Assembly: GCA_964431685.1 (NCBI GenBank)
Contig: CAYSLA010000101.1
Coordinates: 1 to 12,158, forward strand
DNA: 12,158 bases
From: CAYSLA01 sp964431685
Lineage (GTDB): Bacteria; Armatimonadota; UBA5829
Reading direction: 5' to 3'
Shown: positions 7,159 through 12,158 of the stretch, piece after piece
Layout: every line of letters starts with the position of its first letter
Numbering within the stretch: the first letter of the stretch is position 1
Made by a program: the position numbers and the translations under genes
The notes under the pieces: generated by a model
Database searches by the model: none
Told to the model about the DNA's origin: nothing
Seen by the model: only the letters and a program-made list of their open reading frames with translations

Positions 7159-7159
7159 A

Positions 7160-7175
7160 ACTGGTGATTTCCAGT
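7160..7175. promoter_or_regulatory. Small inverted repeat at the transcription start
   Basis: ACTGG-TGATTT-CCAGT lies directly after the -10 and just before the SD. It is placed where a repressor could act, or it could form a small leader hairpin. The stem is only five bp, so the call is weak. Confidence 0.3.
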
Positions 7176-7190
7176 CAAGGAGTTGCTTCT

Positions 7191-8330
7191 ATGGCCGCAA
7201 TGACCCCAAAACAAAGAGTAAAGACGGCAGTTGCCCATCAAGAGCCGGATCGTGTGCCCATCCAGATATACCTGACACCGGAGATTGAGCAGCGACTCAA
7301 CGAACACTTCAAGGGAGCCCCATTGGCGGAAGTGCTGTGTGTAGACTTTCGGGAGGTCGGGCCCGTCAGTAGAGATGCGTCTTTGAAACCTGATCCCCGC
7401 AAGTCGCTCACTATCCGCGGAGAGACTCAGAACCAGCCGGCAACCACCGAGTTCGCACCCGGTTCGGGACTTCCCATAGCGTGGCGCGATGAGTTTGGCG
7501 TCGGTTACTCGATGATCGCCAACCCTTCCGGTGGTGAATACGCTGAAGCCACCGATCTGACCCTTTCACGGCTCTACACGATGGACGATGTGGCCAACTA
7601 CAAATGGCCCAATCCGGATATGTACGACTACTCAGTTATACCCGACCAGATCGAGGCCGTTCGAGACTACGCGGTCTTTGTGGGCGGCGCCGGCACCCCG
7701 GACATAATCAATGGGGTATCACGAGGCCGCGGAATGGAGCAGGTGCTCATTGACATCGCGACCGAAGACGAGGTTGGCATTGCCATCATAGATAAGCGCG
7801 TGGACTATCTATATGAAAAGATCAAACGCTGCCTTGAGGCCGGAAATGGCAAGATCGACATCGTGTGTCTCGGGGAGGATTTGGGTAACCAGAACGGTCC
7901 GATGATGAGCCCCGCCACGTTCGACAGGTTCTTTCGCCCGAGGCTTGAGAAGTTCTACAAACTCGCTCACGACTACGGTGCGCTCGCGATGATGCATTCC
8001 TGCGGCTCCACTCGTGCACTTCAGCCGCGACTTATCGAGATGGGACTGGACATCCTGGATGCGGTGCAGCCAGAGCCGGCAGGGATGGAGCCCGAGGGAA
8101 TCAAGCGCGACTTCGGAGACAAGCTGACCTACTGTGGAATGATCAGCACTCAGGAAACACTGCCGCACGGCACTGTGGAACAGTGTCGCGCGGAGGCGAG
8201 GCACCGGCTTGATGTGATCGCGAAGGGCGGCGGATACATTTTCGCACCTGCACACTGCATTCAACCCGACACTCCGCTTGAAAATGTGCTGGCCATTTAC
8301 GAGGAAGCCACCGGCAAGAAGTTCATCTGA
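7191..8330 (+). CDS. Uroporphyrinogen decarboxylase-like protein (URO-D superfamily, methyltransferase-type)
   Basis: This 379-residue TIM-barrel protein is of the URO-D superfamily. It opens with the family pattern MTPKQRVKTAVAHQEPDRVP. HSCG at 269-272 plus Cys356 in FAPAHCI give the His-X-Cys...Cys arrangement of zinc-dependent corrinoid methyltransferases such as MtaA and CmuA. It is therefore probably not HemE, and no other haem gene is nearby. The substrate is unknown. Families like this commonly sit beside Gfo/Idh oxidoreductases in Armatimonadota and Planctomycetes-like genomes (from general knowledge). I chose the ATG at 7191 because AAGGAG at 7177-7182 is eight bases upstream. An upstream GTG at 7164 would be at or before the transcription start. 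No corrinoid protein is encoded in the window, so a methyl-transfer partner would be elsewhere. Confidence 0.87.
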   Translation: MAAMTPKQRVKTAVAHQEPDRVPIQIYLTPEIEQRLNEHFKGAPLAEVLCVDFREVGPVSRDASLKPDPRKSLTIRGETQNQPATTEFAPGSGLPIAWRDEFGVGYSMIANPSGGEYAEATDLTLSRLYTMDDVANYKWPNPDMYDYSVIPDQIEAVRDYAVFVGGAGTPDIINGVSRGRGMEQVLIDIATEDEVGIAIIDKRVDYLYEKIKRCLEAGNGKIDIVCLGEDLGNQNGPMMSPATFDRFFRPRLEKFYKLAHDYGALAMMHSCGSTRALQPRLIEMGLDILDAVQPEPAGMEPEGIKRDFGDKLTYCGMISTQETLPHGTVEQCRAEARHRLDVIAKGGGYIFAPAHCIQPDTPLENVLAIYEEATGKKFI

Positions 8331-8354
8331 GAGCACGGCAACAGGGCGTGGTAT

Positions 8355-8369
8355 GCTTCGCGGACGTGT
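8355..8369. repeat. Half of a REP-like hairpin, copy 3
   Basis: GCTTCG-C-GGAC-GTGT is identical to the complement of the corresponding half of copy 1 (5-29), with the unpaired base on the 5' side. The expected GTCC/CGAAGC return arm is missing, and the second palindrome family begins within a few bases. This looks like truncation or interruption. Confidence 0.6.
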
Positions 8370-8372
8370 TCG

Positions 8373-8434
8373 GTGTTTCGGGAATCTTGTTCCCGAAACT
8401 TGCGCAGGTGTCGGGAACAAGATTCCCGATACAC
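8373..8434. repeat. Nested inverted repeat with 19-bp perfect arms
   Basis: The arm TCGGGAATCTTGTTCCCGA (8378-8396) is the exact complement of 8411-8429, with a 14-base spacer. A T:T mismatch and then GTGT/ACAC extend the match outward to 8373-8434. Each arm is itself a 6-bp palindrome (TCGGGA/TCCCGA), so either two small hairpins or one long one can form. It is noncoding and lies between two genes of the same strand. Confidence 0.8.
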
Positions 8435-8465
8435 TTGGAAACACCTGGAAGCACGTTGAGCTAGT

Positions 8466-8488
8466 CTTCGGGGCACGCGCCCGCGAAG
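8466..8488. repeat. REP-like hairpin, copy 4 (bulge on 3' side)
   Basis: The stem is CTTCG/CGAAG, the inner stem GGGC/GCCC and the loop ACGC, with an unpaired G at 8483. It is the complement-strand relative of copy 2 (45-67), with matching flanks. Together with the half copy at 8355 it bounds the 19-bp inverted repeat. The outer CTTCGCGG (8356-8363) and CCGCGAAG (8481-8488) form an 8-bp inverted pair around the whole cluster. Copy 4 ends about 15 bases before the next gene's SD. Confidence 0.75.
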
Positions 8489-8511
8489 TACCTGCGTCAG
8501 AAGAGGTTACT

Positions 8512-9681
8512 ATGATCAGGATCGGTTGTATAGGATACGGAGGCCGTCTTTCGGGGATGGTCGGACTGATGGACAGACTGAACGCGGGCGTTGACATTAC
8601 AGCGATTGCGGACCCGCGCGTCGAAGAGATCAAGCAGCAACTGAAAGAGGCCGGCAGGGATCCGGAGAAGATTGCTTTCTACACTGACGCTGACGAGATG
8701 CTGTCCAAAGAGACGCTGGACGGAGCAATGATCGGCACCCGCTGTTCGCTGCACGCTTCGATGGCGGTCAAGGTCATTGACCGCGGTCTTCCGCTCTTTC
8801 TTGAGAAGCCGATCGCGACCAATATGAACGATCTGGTCATGCTACGCGACGCAGCAAAGAGAGCCAAGAGCGACGTTGTTGTGTCATTCCCGCTGCGCGT
8901 GAGCCCGCTGGTCAAGCTTGCGAAAGAGATAGTCGATTCCGGCAAGATCGGCACGGTGGAACACGTAGAGGCTTGGAACAATGTGCCCTACGGTTGGTGC
9001 TACTATCAGATGTGGTATCGTGACGAGAACGAAACGCAGGGTCTTTTCCTGCAGAAGACCACGCACGATTTCGACTACATAAATCACATCCTGGAAGCCA
9101 GGCCGATGCAGGTCTGTGCAATGACCTCTAAGAGAGTCTACACCGGTAACCATCCTGCCGGTTTGAAGTGCGATGAGTGCGAGGAACAGGACTCCTGTCT
9201 CGAAAGCCCGTTCCACGCCTACTTCACCAAGGCTGAGAAGGAACGGGTCGAAGCATCCAACCTGATGTGCGGGTTCGCCGAAGACACCGGTAACGAAGAT
9301 TCCGGAAGCTCCATAGTGATGTACGAGTCGGGTATGCACGTGTGCTACACCCAGAACTTCTTTGCCCGCAAGACTGCGGGCAAGCGCGGTGCATCGCTGT
9401 TCGGCTACAAAGGCACGATCGAGTTCGACTGGTATACGGACGAGCTGAAAGTCCACATGCACCACACCCCGCGCCTTGAATCCTACAAGACCGACACGAC
9501 TAACATGGCTCACGGAGGAGGGGACTTGGTGCTTCTGGACAGTTTCGTCCGCATCATCAAGGGCGAGCGAAAGTCGGTTGCGCCGCTCCAGGCAGGTCTG
9601 TTAAGTGTTCTGATGTGTCTTAAGGCGAAGGAGTCAGCCGAAACCAGAACGTTCCAGGACATCAAATGGCCGGACGAATGA
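8512..9681 (+). CDS. Gfo/Idh/MocA-family oxidoreductase
   Basis: This is a cytoplasmic NAD(P)-dependent sugar or cyclitol oxidoreductase of 389 residues. The N-terminal Rossmann fold begins IRIGCIGYGGR (2-12), and the family EKP motif is at 98-100, with Lys99 the usual catalytic lysine. The C-terminal alpha/beta domain carries KTTHDFDYIN (182-191), with His185 in the place of the family's catalytic His. A cysteine cluster, CDECEEQDSC (220-229, CxxC-x5-C), sits in an insertion and could bind a metal; its role is unknown. I chose the ATG at 8512, with GAGG at 8503-8506, because the fold starts there and the open frame upstream runs through palindromic repeats and the end of the previous gene. 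It follows the URO-D-like gene by 181 bp, probably as a co-transcribed partner. The substrate is not identifiable from sequence. Confidence 0.9.
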   Translation: MIRIGCIGYGGRLSGMVGLMDRLNAGVDITAIADPRVEEIKQQLKEAGRDPEKIAFYTDADEMLSKETLDGAMIGTRCSLHASMAVKVIDRGLPLFLEKPIATNMNDLVMLRDAAKRAKSDVVVSFPLRVSPLVKLAKEIVDSGKIGTVEHVEAWNNVPYGWCYYQMWYRDENETQGLFLQKTTHDFDYINHILEARPMQVCAMTSKRVYTGNHPAGLKCDECEEQDSCLESPFHAYFTKAEKERVEASNLMCGFAEDTGNEDSGSSIVMYESGMHVCYTQNFFARKTAGKRGASLFGYKGTIEFDWYTDELKVHMHHTPRLESYKTDTTNMAHGGGDLVLLDSFVRIIKGERKSVAPLQAGLLSVLMCLKAKESAETRTFQDIKWPDE

Positions 9682-9706
9682 TTGCGGTGCCCAAGGCGGG
9701 CGGGCT

Positions 9707-10087
9707 TCAGGCCGGAACCGCGTCTTTGGTTCTCTGCAGCAGACGGAGAGCCTCGGTGACGCTGTTGGCCGTCGGTATGAGGTCGTCCAGCTTCAGCAGG
9801 CAAAACGTCCGCGCAACGTTGCTCTCCAAGCCGGTCAGAACCAGCGACCTGCCAGCCGATTCGAGCTGCCGGTACTGGCGGATCAGCCATCTGAACCCCG
9901 GTGTCTCTACGTATTCAGCCCGGCTCAGGTCGATTATCAGTGCTCGGCCTTCAACTATGGGGGAACTTACGAAGGCCGCCAGGGCCTCAGTGGTGTCCTG
10001 GTCACAGGCCTCTTCAGGCCTTATGACCGCGACTTCGTCTACTATGCTGTAGTGGAACTTATGACTGCCTATCCTTGCTTCTGGCAC
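9707..10087 (-). CDS. Single-domain STAS protein (anti-anti-sigma-like)
   Basis: The product is a 126-residue cytoplasmic protein made of one STAS domain. The strand-helix pattern is ALIIDLSRAEYVETPGFRWL, then LVLTGLESNVARTFCLLKLDDLIP. The place of the phosphorylated DSSG of SpoIIAA-type antagonists is taken by ETPG (61-64), so only Thr62 could serve as an acceptor. This may be a divergent or non-phosphorylated member. I chose GTG at 10087 because AGGAGG at 10099-10094 is six bases upstream. The frame is open to a TTG at 10111, but that start would bury the SD in coding sequence. No anti-sigma kinase gene is adjacent. It is convergent with the Gfo/Idh gene and divergent from the pseudopilin-like gene. 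The partner is unknown. Confidence 0.8.
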   Translation of the reverse strand: MPEARIGSHKFHYSIVDEVAVIRPEEACDQDTTEALAAFVSSPIVEGRALIIDLSRAEYVETPGFRWLIRQYRQLESAGRSLVLTGLESNVARTFCLLKLDDLIPTANSVTEALRLLQRTKDAVPA

Positions 10088-10093
10088 TTCAGG

Positions 10094-10099
10094 CCTCCT
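10094..10099 (-). promoter_or_regulatory. Shine-Dalgarno that decides the STAS start
   Basis: AGGAGG is a full consensus SD, six bases before GTG 10087. It shows that the longer reading from 10111 is wrong. Confidence 0.8.
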
Positions 10100-10200
10100 G
10101 TAGCTGACCAAACGCGCCCGTCACAGATAATAAACGAACAGCTACTCTGTATTGTTCCGTGTTCGGGGAGCTAACTACACGAAAAACCGGGACAACAAGC

Positions 10201-10239
10201 CAGCTATAGCTGTTGACTCACACGCACCAATCAGCTATA
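10201..10239. promoter_or_regulatory. Palindrome CAGCTATAGCTG plus repeated half site
   Basis: A perfect 12-bp palindrome at 10201-10212 abuts the -35 of the promoter at 10213. Its half, CAGCTATA, recurs at 10232-10239, overlapping the -10. The two sites are 31 bp apart, about three helical turns, which suits one regulator binding both sides. No regulator is identified. Confidence 0.4.
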
Positions 10240-10241
10240 TT
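10213..10241 (+). promoter_or_regulatory. Sigma-70 promoter of the pseudopilin-like gene
   Basis: The -35 is TTGACT (10213-10218) and the -10 is TATATT (10236-10241), with a 17-bp spacer. Transcription would start near 10248, 22 bases before TTG 10270. The TTG inside the -35 is in frame with the gene but cannot be its start. Confidence 0.7.
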
Positions 10242-10269
10242 TACGTTGTCGGTTGTGGAGGCTGAGTTC

Positions 10270-10761
10270 TTGAGTATCAACCAGGATCCATACGGTGGAA
10301 TGTGGCGCTGGACGCGGCCGCTGAAGGCTTGCGCTGTACTCGCAGCGCTTGCGATGATCGGTCTGATCGTCATGCTCGTGGTAGTGGCTAAGATGCCTAC
10401 AGTTCGCAGCCTGGCTGTGTGCCGTACCAACATGGCTGCAATTGGCCAGGCGATACGCAGGTATCACGACGTCAACGACGCCTATCCGGCAAGCCTCAGC
10501 CAACTCAGGGGAGTCTATCTGAAAGACAACTCGGTACTCAGATGTCCACTGGACAAGTCCGAGGGCGACTCGCCCAGCTACACCTATCGCAGACCGAGTG
10601 AATCGTCACCGGCCACTTTCCAGATGCTGGAGTGTGACCGCCATCGACTGCGAAAGGACGTCTCGATAAGCAGAATCATACTTCAAAAGAACCTGGAGTT
10701 CACTGTCTCGGTTCCGGTGCCCAGCGAGCCGGCAAAGGACGCTGAAAAGGACAGGAAATAG
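10270..10761 (+). CDS. Membrane-anchored pseudopilin-like protein
   Basis: This is a 163-residue protein of unknown function. Residues 1-18 are cytoplasmic, one membrane helix spans about 19-40 and the rest is probably outside. The outer part, CRTNMAAIGQAIRRYHDVNDAYP then LRGVYLKDNSVLRCP and SYTYRRP, follows the pattern of type II secretion pseudopilin-like (H-X9-DG / DUF1559-type) domains. Cys51 and Cys92 may pair. The N-terminus lacks the prepilin peptidase signature (Gly before Phe/Met and Glu+5), so it is probably not processed as a pilin. The tail (150-163) is charged and Lys-rich. I chose TTG at 10270 because GGAGG at 10257-10261 is eight bases upstream. The frame is open to a TTG at 10213, but that codon lies in the promoter. 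Confidence 0.72.
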   Translation: MSINQDPYGGMWRWTRPLKACAVLAALAMIGLIVMLVVVAKMPTVRSLAVCRTNMAAIGQAIRRYHDVNDAYPASLSQLRGVYLKDNSVLRCPLDKSEGDSPSYTYRRPSESSPATFQMLECDRHRLRKDVSISRIILQKNLEFTVSVPVPSEPAKDAEKDRK

Positions 10762-10770
10762 CATTTGCAG

Positions 10771-10818
10771 CGATGGGACGGGATTTGGCCCTGAACCTGA
10801 TTCAGGGCCGTCCCATCG
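10771..10818. terminator. Two-tier stem-loop between convergent genes
   Basis: The outer stem is CGATGGGAC/GTCCCATCG (10771-10779 with 10810-10818). The inner stem is GGCCCTGAA/TTCAGGGCC (10787-10795 with 10801-10809) with loop CCTGA. Seven unpaired bases lie on the left side only. It starts nine bases after a stop codon, between convergent genes, where a bidirectional terminator is expected. No T tract follows on either strand, so it may act as a 3'-end stabiliser or be another palindromic repeat. Confidence 0.55.
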
Positions 10819-10856
10819 TGAGGTTCGTCCCCAGTCTGCTGATGATTGGAGATCGA

Positions 10857-11636
10857 CTAGAAATCTAGCTCATAATCATCTGCATCTGAAGCGGGTGGGC
10901 CGCCTGGGCCGCCAGGACCACCGCCCGGACCACCCCGCTTACCACCTGCCCCGCGATTGCCCTCCATGCCGCCACCGCCGCCGTTTCGGCGAGGAAGAAT
11001 CTGATTCAGCTTATCCCGCTGTTCGGGAGTCAGCACGGACAGTATTCTCTCCATAGATTCCTTCCGGATGGGCTGAATCAGGTCTCTTTTCTGTTCGGGA
11101 GTCAGGGTTGTGTCGGTGCGTATGGCCTGACACCTGTCCTGAGTCTCTTTGAGAATGGCTGTTGTAGCCTTCTTCTGCTCGTCAGTCAGGTTGAGACGTG
11201 CCAAGGCACCAATGATTCCGCCCCCGACTCCGATTCCTGCTCTGTTTCCGGCCTGCCAGGGGGCCAGAAGTCTGCCGATAATGTTCCTCTCCCTGGCCTT
11301 GGCCTGCTGATCGGGAGTCAAGAGAGTCATAATGGCACCTTCGGCTGTGTCGCGGAGTGACTTTATCTTTGCGGTCTTCTCCGCCGGAGTGCCCTCACCC
11401 TTCCTTACAGCGGCCGCATCCGTGCGGAACTGTTTCGCAATGGCTAAGACCTTTTCGGCTTGTTCTTTGCTCAGCTCCAATTGCTTCACTATCATACCTT
11501 GTGGATTGGCGCCGCCGCGTCCCATTCCGGCTTTGCCATCTTTGCCTGCATTGCCTCTAGGCCCCTGAGCGGCGATTGCTGCCACGGCAAGCACGAACAG
11601 CACTGCAACGACAACTGCGAGAATCCTTGTTTTCAT
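10857..11636 (-). CDS. Periplasmic Spy/CpxP-like LTxxQ protein with Gly-rich tail
   Basis: This 259-residue exported protein has a signal peptide at about 1-23 (KTR, hydrophobic core, AIAAQ). Four LTxxQ motifs mark two Spy/CpxP-like helical units: LTPDQ (106-110), LTDEQ (150-154), LTPEQ (178-182) and LTPEQ (202-206). Helix pairs precede each. Residues 218-248 are almost wholly Gly, Pro, Arg and Asn, and the end is acidic (DADDYELDF). Spy/CpxP proteins act as envelope chaperones or sensors, and CnrX of the nickel/cobalt system is a related sensor that controls an ECF sigma factor. Here an ECF sigma gene lies divergently 299 bp away, which suggests a similar link (inference). The start ATG has GGAGGAGGAG at 11655-11644. 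Confidence 0.82.
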   Translation of the reverse strand: MKTRILAVVVAVLFVLAVAAIAAQGPRGNAGKDGKAGMGRGGANPQGMIVKQLELSKEQAEKVLAIAKQFRTDAAAVRKGEGTPAEKTAKIKSLRDTAEGAIMTLLTPDQQAKARERNIIGRLLAPWQAGNRAGIGVGGGIIGALARLNLTDEQKKATTAILKETQDRCQAIRTDTTLTPEQKRDLIQPIRKESMERILSVLTPEQRDKLNQILPRRNGGGGGMEGNRGAGGKRGGPGGGPGGPGGPPASDADDYELDF

Positions 11637-11695
11637 GGCACGACTCCTCCTCCCCGATTTTGGGGATGTATTTGTCTACACAAGATGAGACGATT

Positions 11696-11749
11696 GGATT
11701 CGCAGATGGTTTCAGGCATGTCACGACGGAATGCCTGGGACACGAATCC
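11696..11749 (-). promoter_or_regulatory. Structured leader upstream of the Spy-like gene
   Basis: The outer pairing is GGATTCG/CGAATCC (11696-11702 with 11743-11749). The inner pairing is CAGGCAT/ATGCCTG (11713-11719 with 11731-11737). Interior loops are 10 and 5 bases. It ends 60 bases before the ATG at 11636 and would lie in the 5' leader if transcription begins upstream. It matches no riboswitch I recognise. Confidence 0.4.
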
Positions 11750-11935
11750 GGCGATGCTTTGACCCCGCCCAGCGTCTAATAGTAGAATGCTCCGTGTTCG
11801 AGAGCAGTCATAAACACGGATCAGAATAGTACCCTGACGCACGGCGTGCGCGCATCGTTCGTGCATCAGCAATGTAATTGCAGCAAGCGCACAAACATTG
11901 CTACACAAAAGAGCCGAATCGAAGCGTCTATACCA
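11750..11935. promoter_or_regulatory. Divergent intergenic region with three palindromes
   Basis: Between the Spy-like and sigma-factor genes lie TCCGTGTT-N14-AACACGGA (11791-11820), CGCAC-GGC-GTGCG (11838-11850) and GCAAT-GTA-ATTGC (11869-11881). The left part of the last recurs inverted at 11895-11901. No convincing -35/-10 pair was found for either gene. An open frame covers this stretch on the minus strand, but it has no protein-like features and I do not call it. Confidence 0.4.
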
Positions 11936-12158
11936 ATGGATGTGATCAAGACGGACACCACTGGGGTTGCAACAGCACCGATGGCAGGAGTTAGAGACCA
12001 CACGGAATCAGGCGCGGGCATTCTCGAGCGCGTCTACAACGAGTATGCTGCGGTCTCTTTCCGGTATGCGCGTGCGCTGCTGTTCAGCCCGGACGACGCC
12101 GAAGACGCTGTCGCGGAGGTCTTTGCCAAACTAGCCAGGGATATCGAGCGACTGGAGC
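11936..12158 (+). CDS. ECF-type RNA polymerase sigma factor, N-terminal part
   Basis: The gene is cut by the window end after 74 codons. Residues 31-68 show sigma region 2: RVYNEYAAVSFRYARALL, then SPDDAEDAVAEVF, with the DAED core that contacts the polymerase beta' clamp. The first 30 residues are a polar, probably disordered lead. ATG 11936 is the first start in frame near a plausible position; ATG 11981 (Met16) is the alternative. Neither has a strong SD. It lies divergent from the Spy-like gene, and an anti-sigma factor would be expected downstream, outside the window. Confidence 0.8.
   Translation, partial: MDVIKTDTTGVATAPMAGVRDHTESGAGILERVYNEYAAVSFRYARALLFSPDDAEDAVAEVFAKLARDIERLE

Noticed and set aside
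7191..8330. Haem biosynthesis HemE
   Set aside because: The His-X-Cys...Cys pattern and lack of haem genes nearby fit the methyltransferase-type branch of the superfamily better.
8355..8488. CRISPR array or intrinsic terminators
   Set aside because: The repeats are palindromic, unequal in spacing and of two families, with no regular spacers. None is followed by a T tract.
8278..8511. Upstream extension of the Gfo/Idh reading frame
   Set aside because: It overlaps the end of the URO-D-like gene and runs through palindromic repeats. The Rossmann fold begins exactly at ATG 8512, which has its own SD.
10127..10132. Minus-strand TATTAT as -10 of the STAS gene
   Set aside because: No acceptable -35 was found 16-18 bp upstream, so I did not call a promoter.
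10213..10269. Longer N-terminus of the pseudopilin-like protein from TTG 10213
   Set aside because: That TTG is part of the -35 hexamer, and the SD GGAGG points to TTG 10270.
11633..12001. Minus-strand open frame of 122 codons across the Spy/sigma intergenic region
   Set aside because: The translation is Cys-, Arg- and Leu-rich without motifs, it overlaps both real genes, and it has no SD. It is a chance frame.
1..12158. tRNA, rRNA, insertion sequence or prophage
   Set aside because: No cloverleaf-like run, no rRNA-like sequence and no transposase, integrase or phage protein was seen on either strand.

Overview
The window is ordinary-density bacterial DNA of moderately high GC, carrying ten complete genes and the first part of an eleventh. 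Sigma-70-type promoters are easy to read and Shine-Dalgarno sequences are strong. TTG and GTG starts are common. The gene mix points tentatively to Armatimonadota or a neighbouring under-cultured phylum. It includes a secreted STN-domain protein with an 'SKDQQAAL...LTDEQW' helical tail, a URO-D-like protein paired with a Gfo/Idh oxidoreductase, a membrane-anchored pseudopilin-like domain and a Gly-rich Spy/LTxxQ protein. That placement is inference, since no rRNA or marker gene is present.

Layout. Positions 1-148 hold two REP-like hairpins and the start of a promoter/operator for a DeoR-type regulator (218-973, +). Convergent to it is a minus-strand run from about 7048 down to 985: a DapA-family aldolase, a secreted STN-domain protein, a mannonate-dehydratase-like enolase-superfamily protein, an SDR oxidoreductase and an SGNH hydrolase. 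The last four are separated by 20, 12 and -4 bp. A 69-bp gap with a palindromic repeat separates the aldolase from the rest. Divergent from the aldolase is a plus-strand pair: a URO-D-like protein (7191-8330) and a Gfo/Idh/MocA oxidoreductase (8512-9681), with a cluster of palindromic repeats between them. The two divergent promoters overlap in one shared -35 region. Then come a minus-strand single-domain STAS protein (9707-10087), a plus-strand membrane-anchored pseudopilin-like protein (10270-10761), a minus-strand Spy/CpxP-like protein (10857-11636) and, divergent from it, an ECF sigma factor cut by the window end.

How the genes may work together. The minus-strand cluster looks like a sugar-acid catabolic module. 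The SGNH esterase would deacetylate a glycan or glycoside. The SDR would interconvert keto- and hydroxy-sugar acids. The ManD-like enzyme would dehydrate an aldonate to a 2-keto-3-deoxy acid, and the DapA-family aldolase could cleave that product. The aldolase keeps all the residues of authentic DapA, however, so a lysine/diaminopimelate role is equally possible. The DeoR-type repressor is a natural candidate regulator. The right end (Spy-like protein plus ECF sigma) resembles an envelope-stress sensing pair, and the intergenic DNA between them is rich in palindromes.

Three start corrections follow from promoter or SD placement: 218 for the regulator, 10087 for the STAS protein and 10270 for the pseudopilin-like protein. 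No tRNA, rRNA, CRISPR, transposase or phage gene was seen. I did not find a clearly unprecedented multi-gene system. The most unusual features are the covarying, bulged REP-like palindromes in inverted pairs, the shared -35 divergent promoter, and the STN-domain protein that lacks a secretin.
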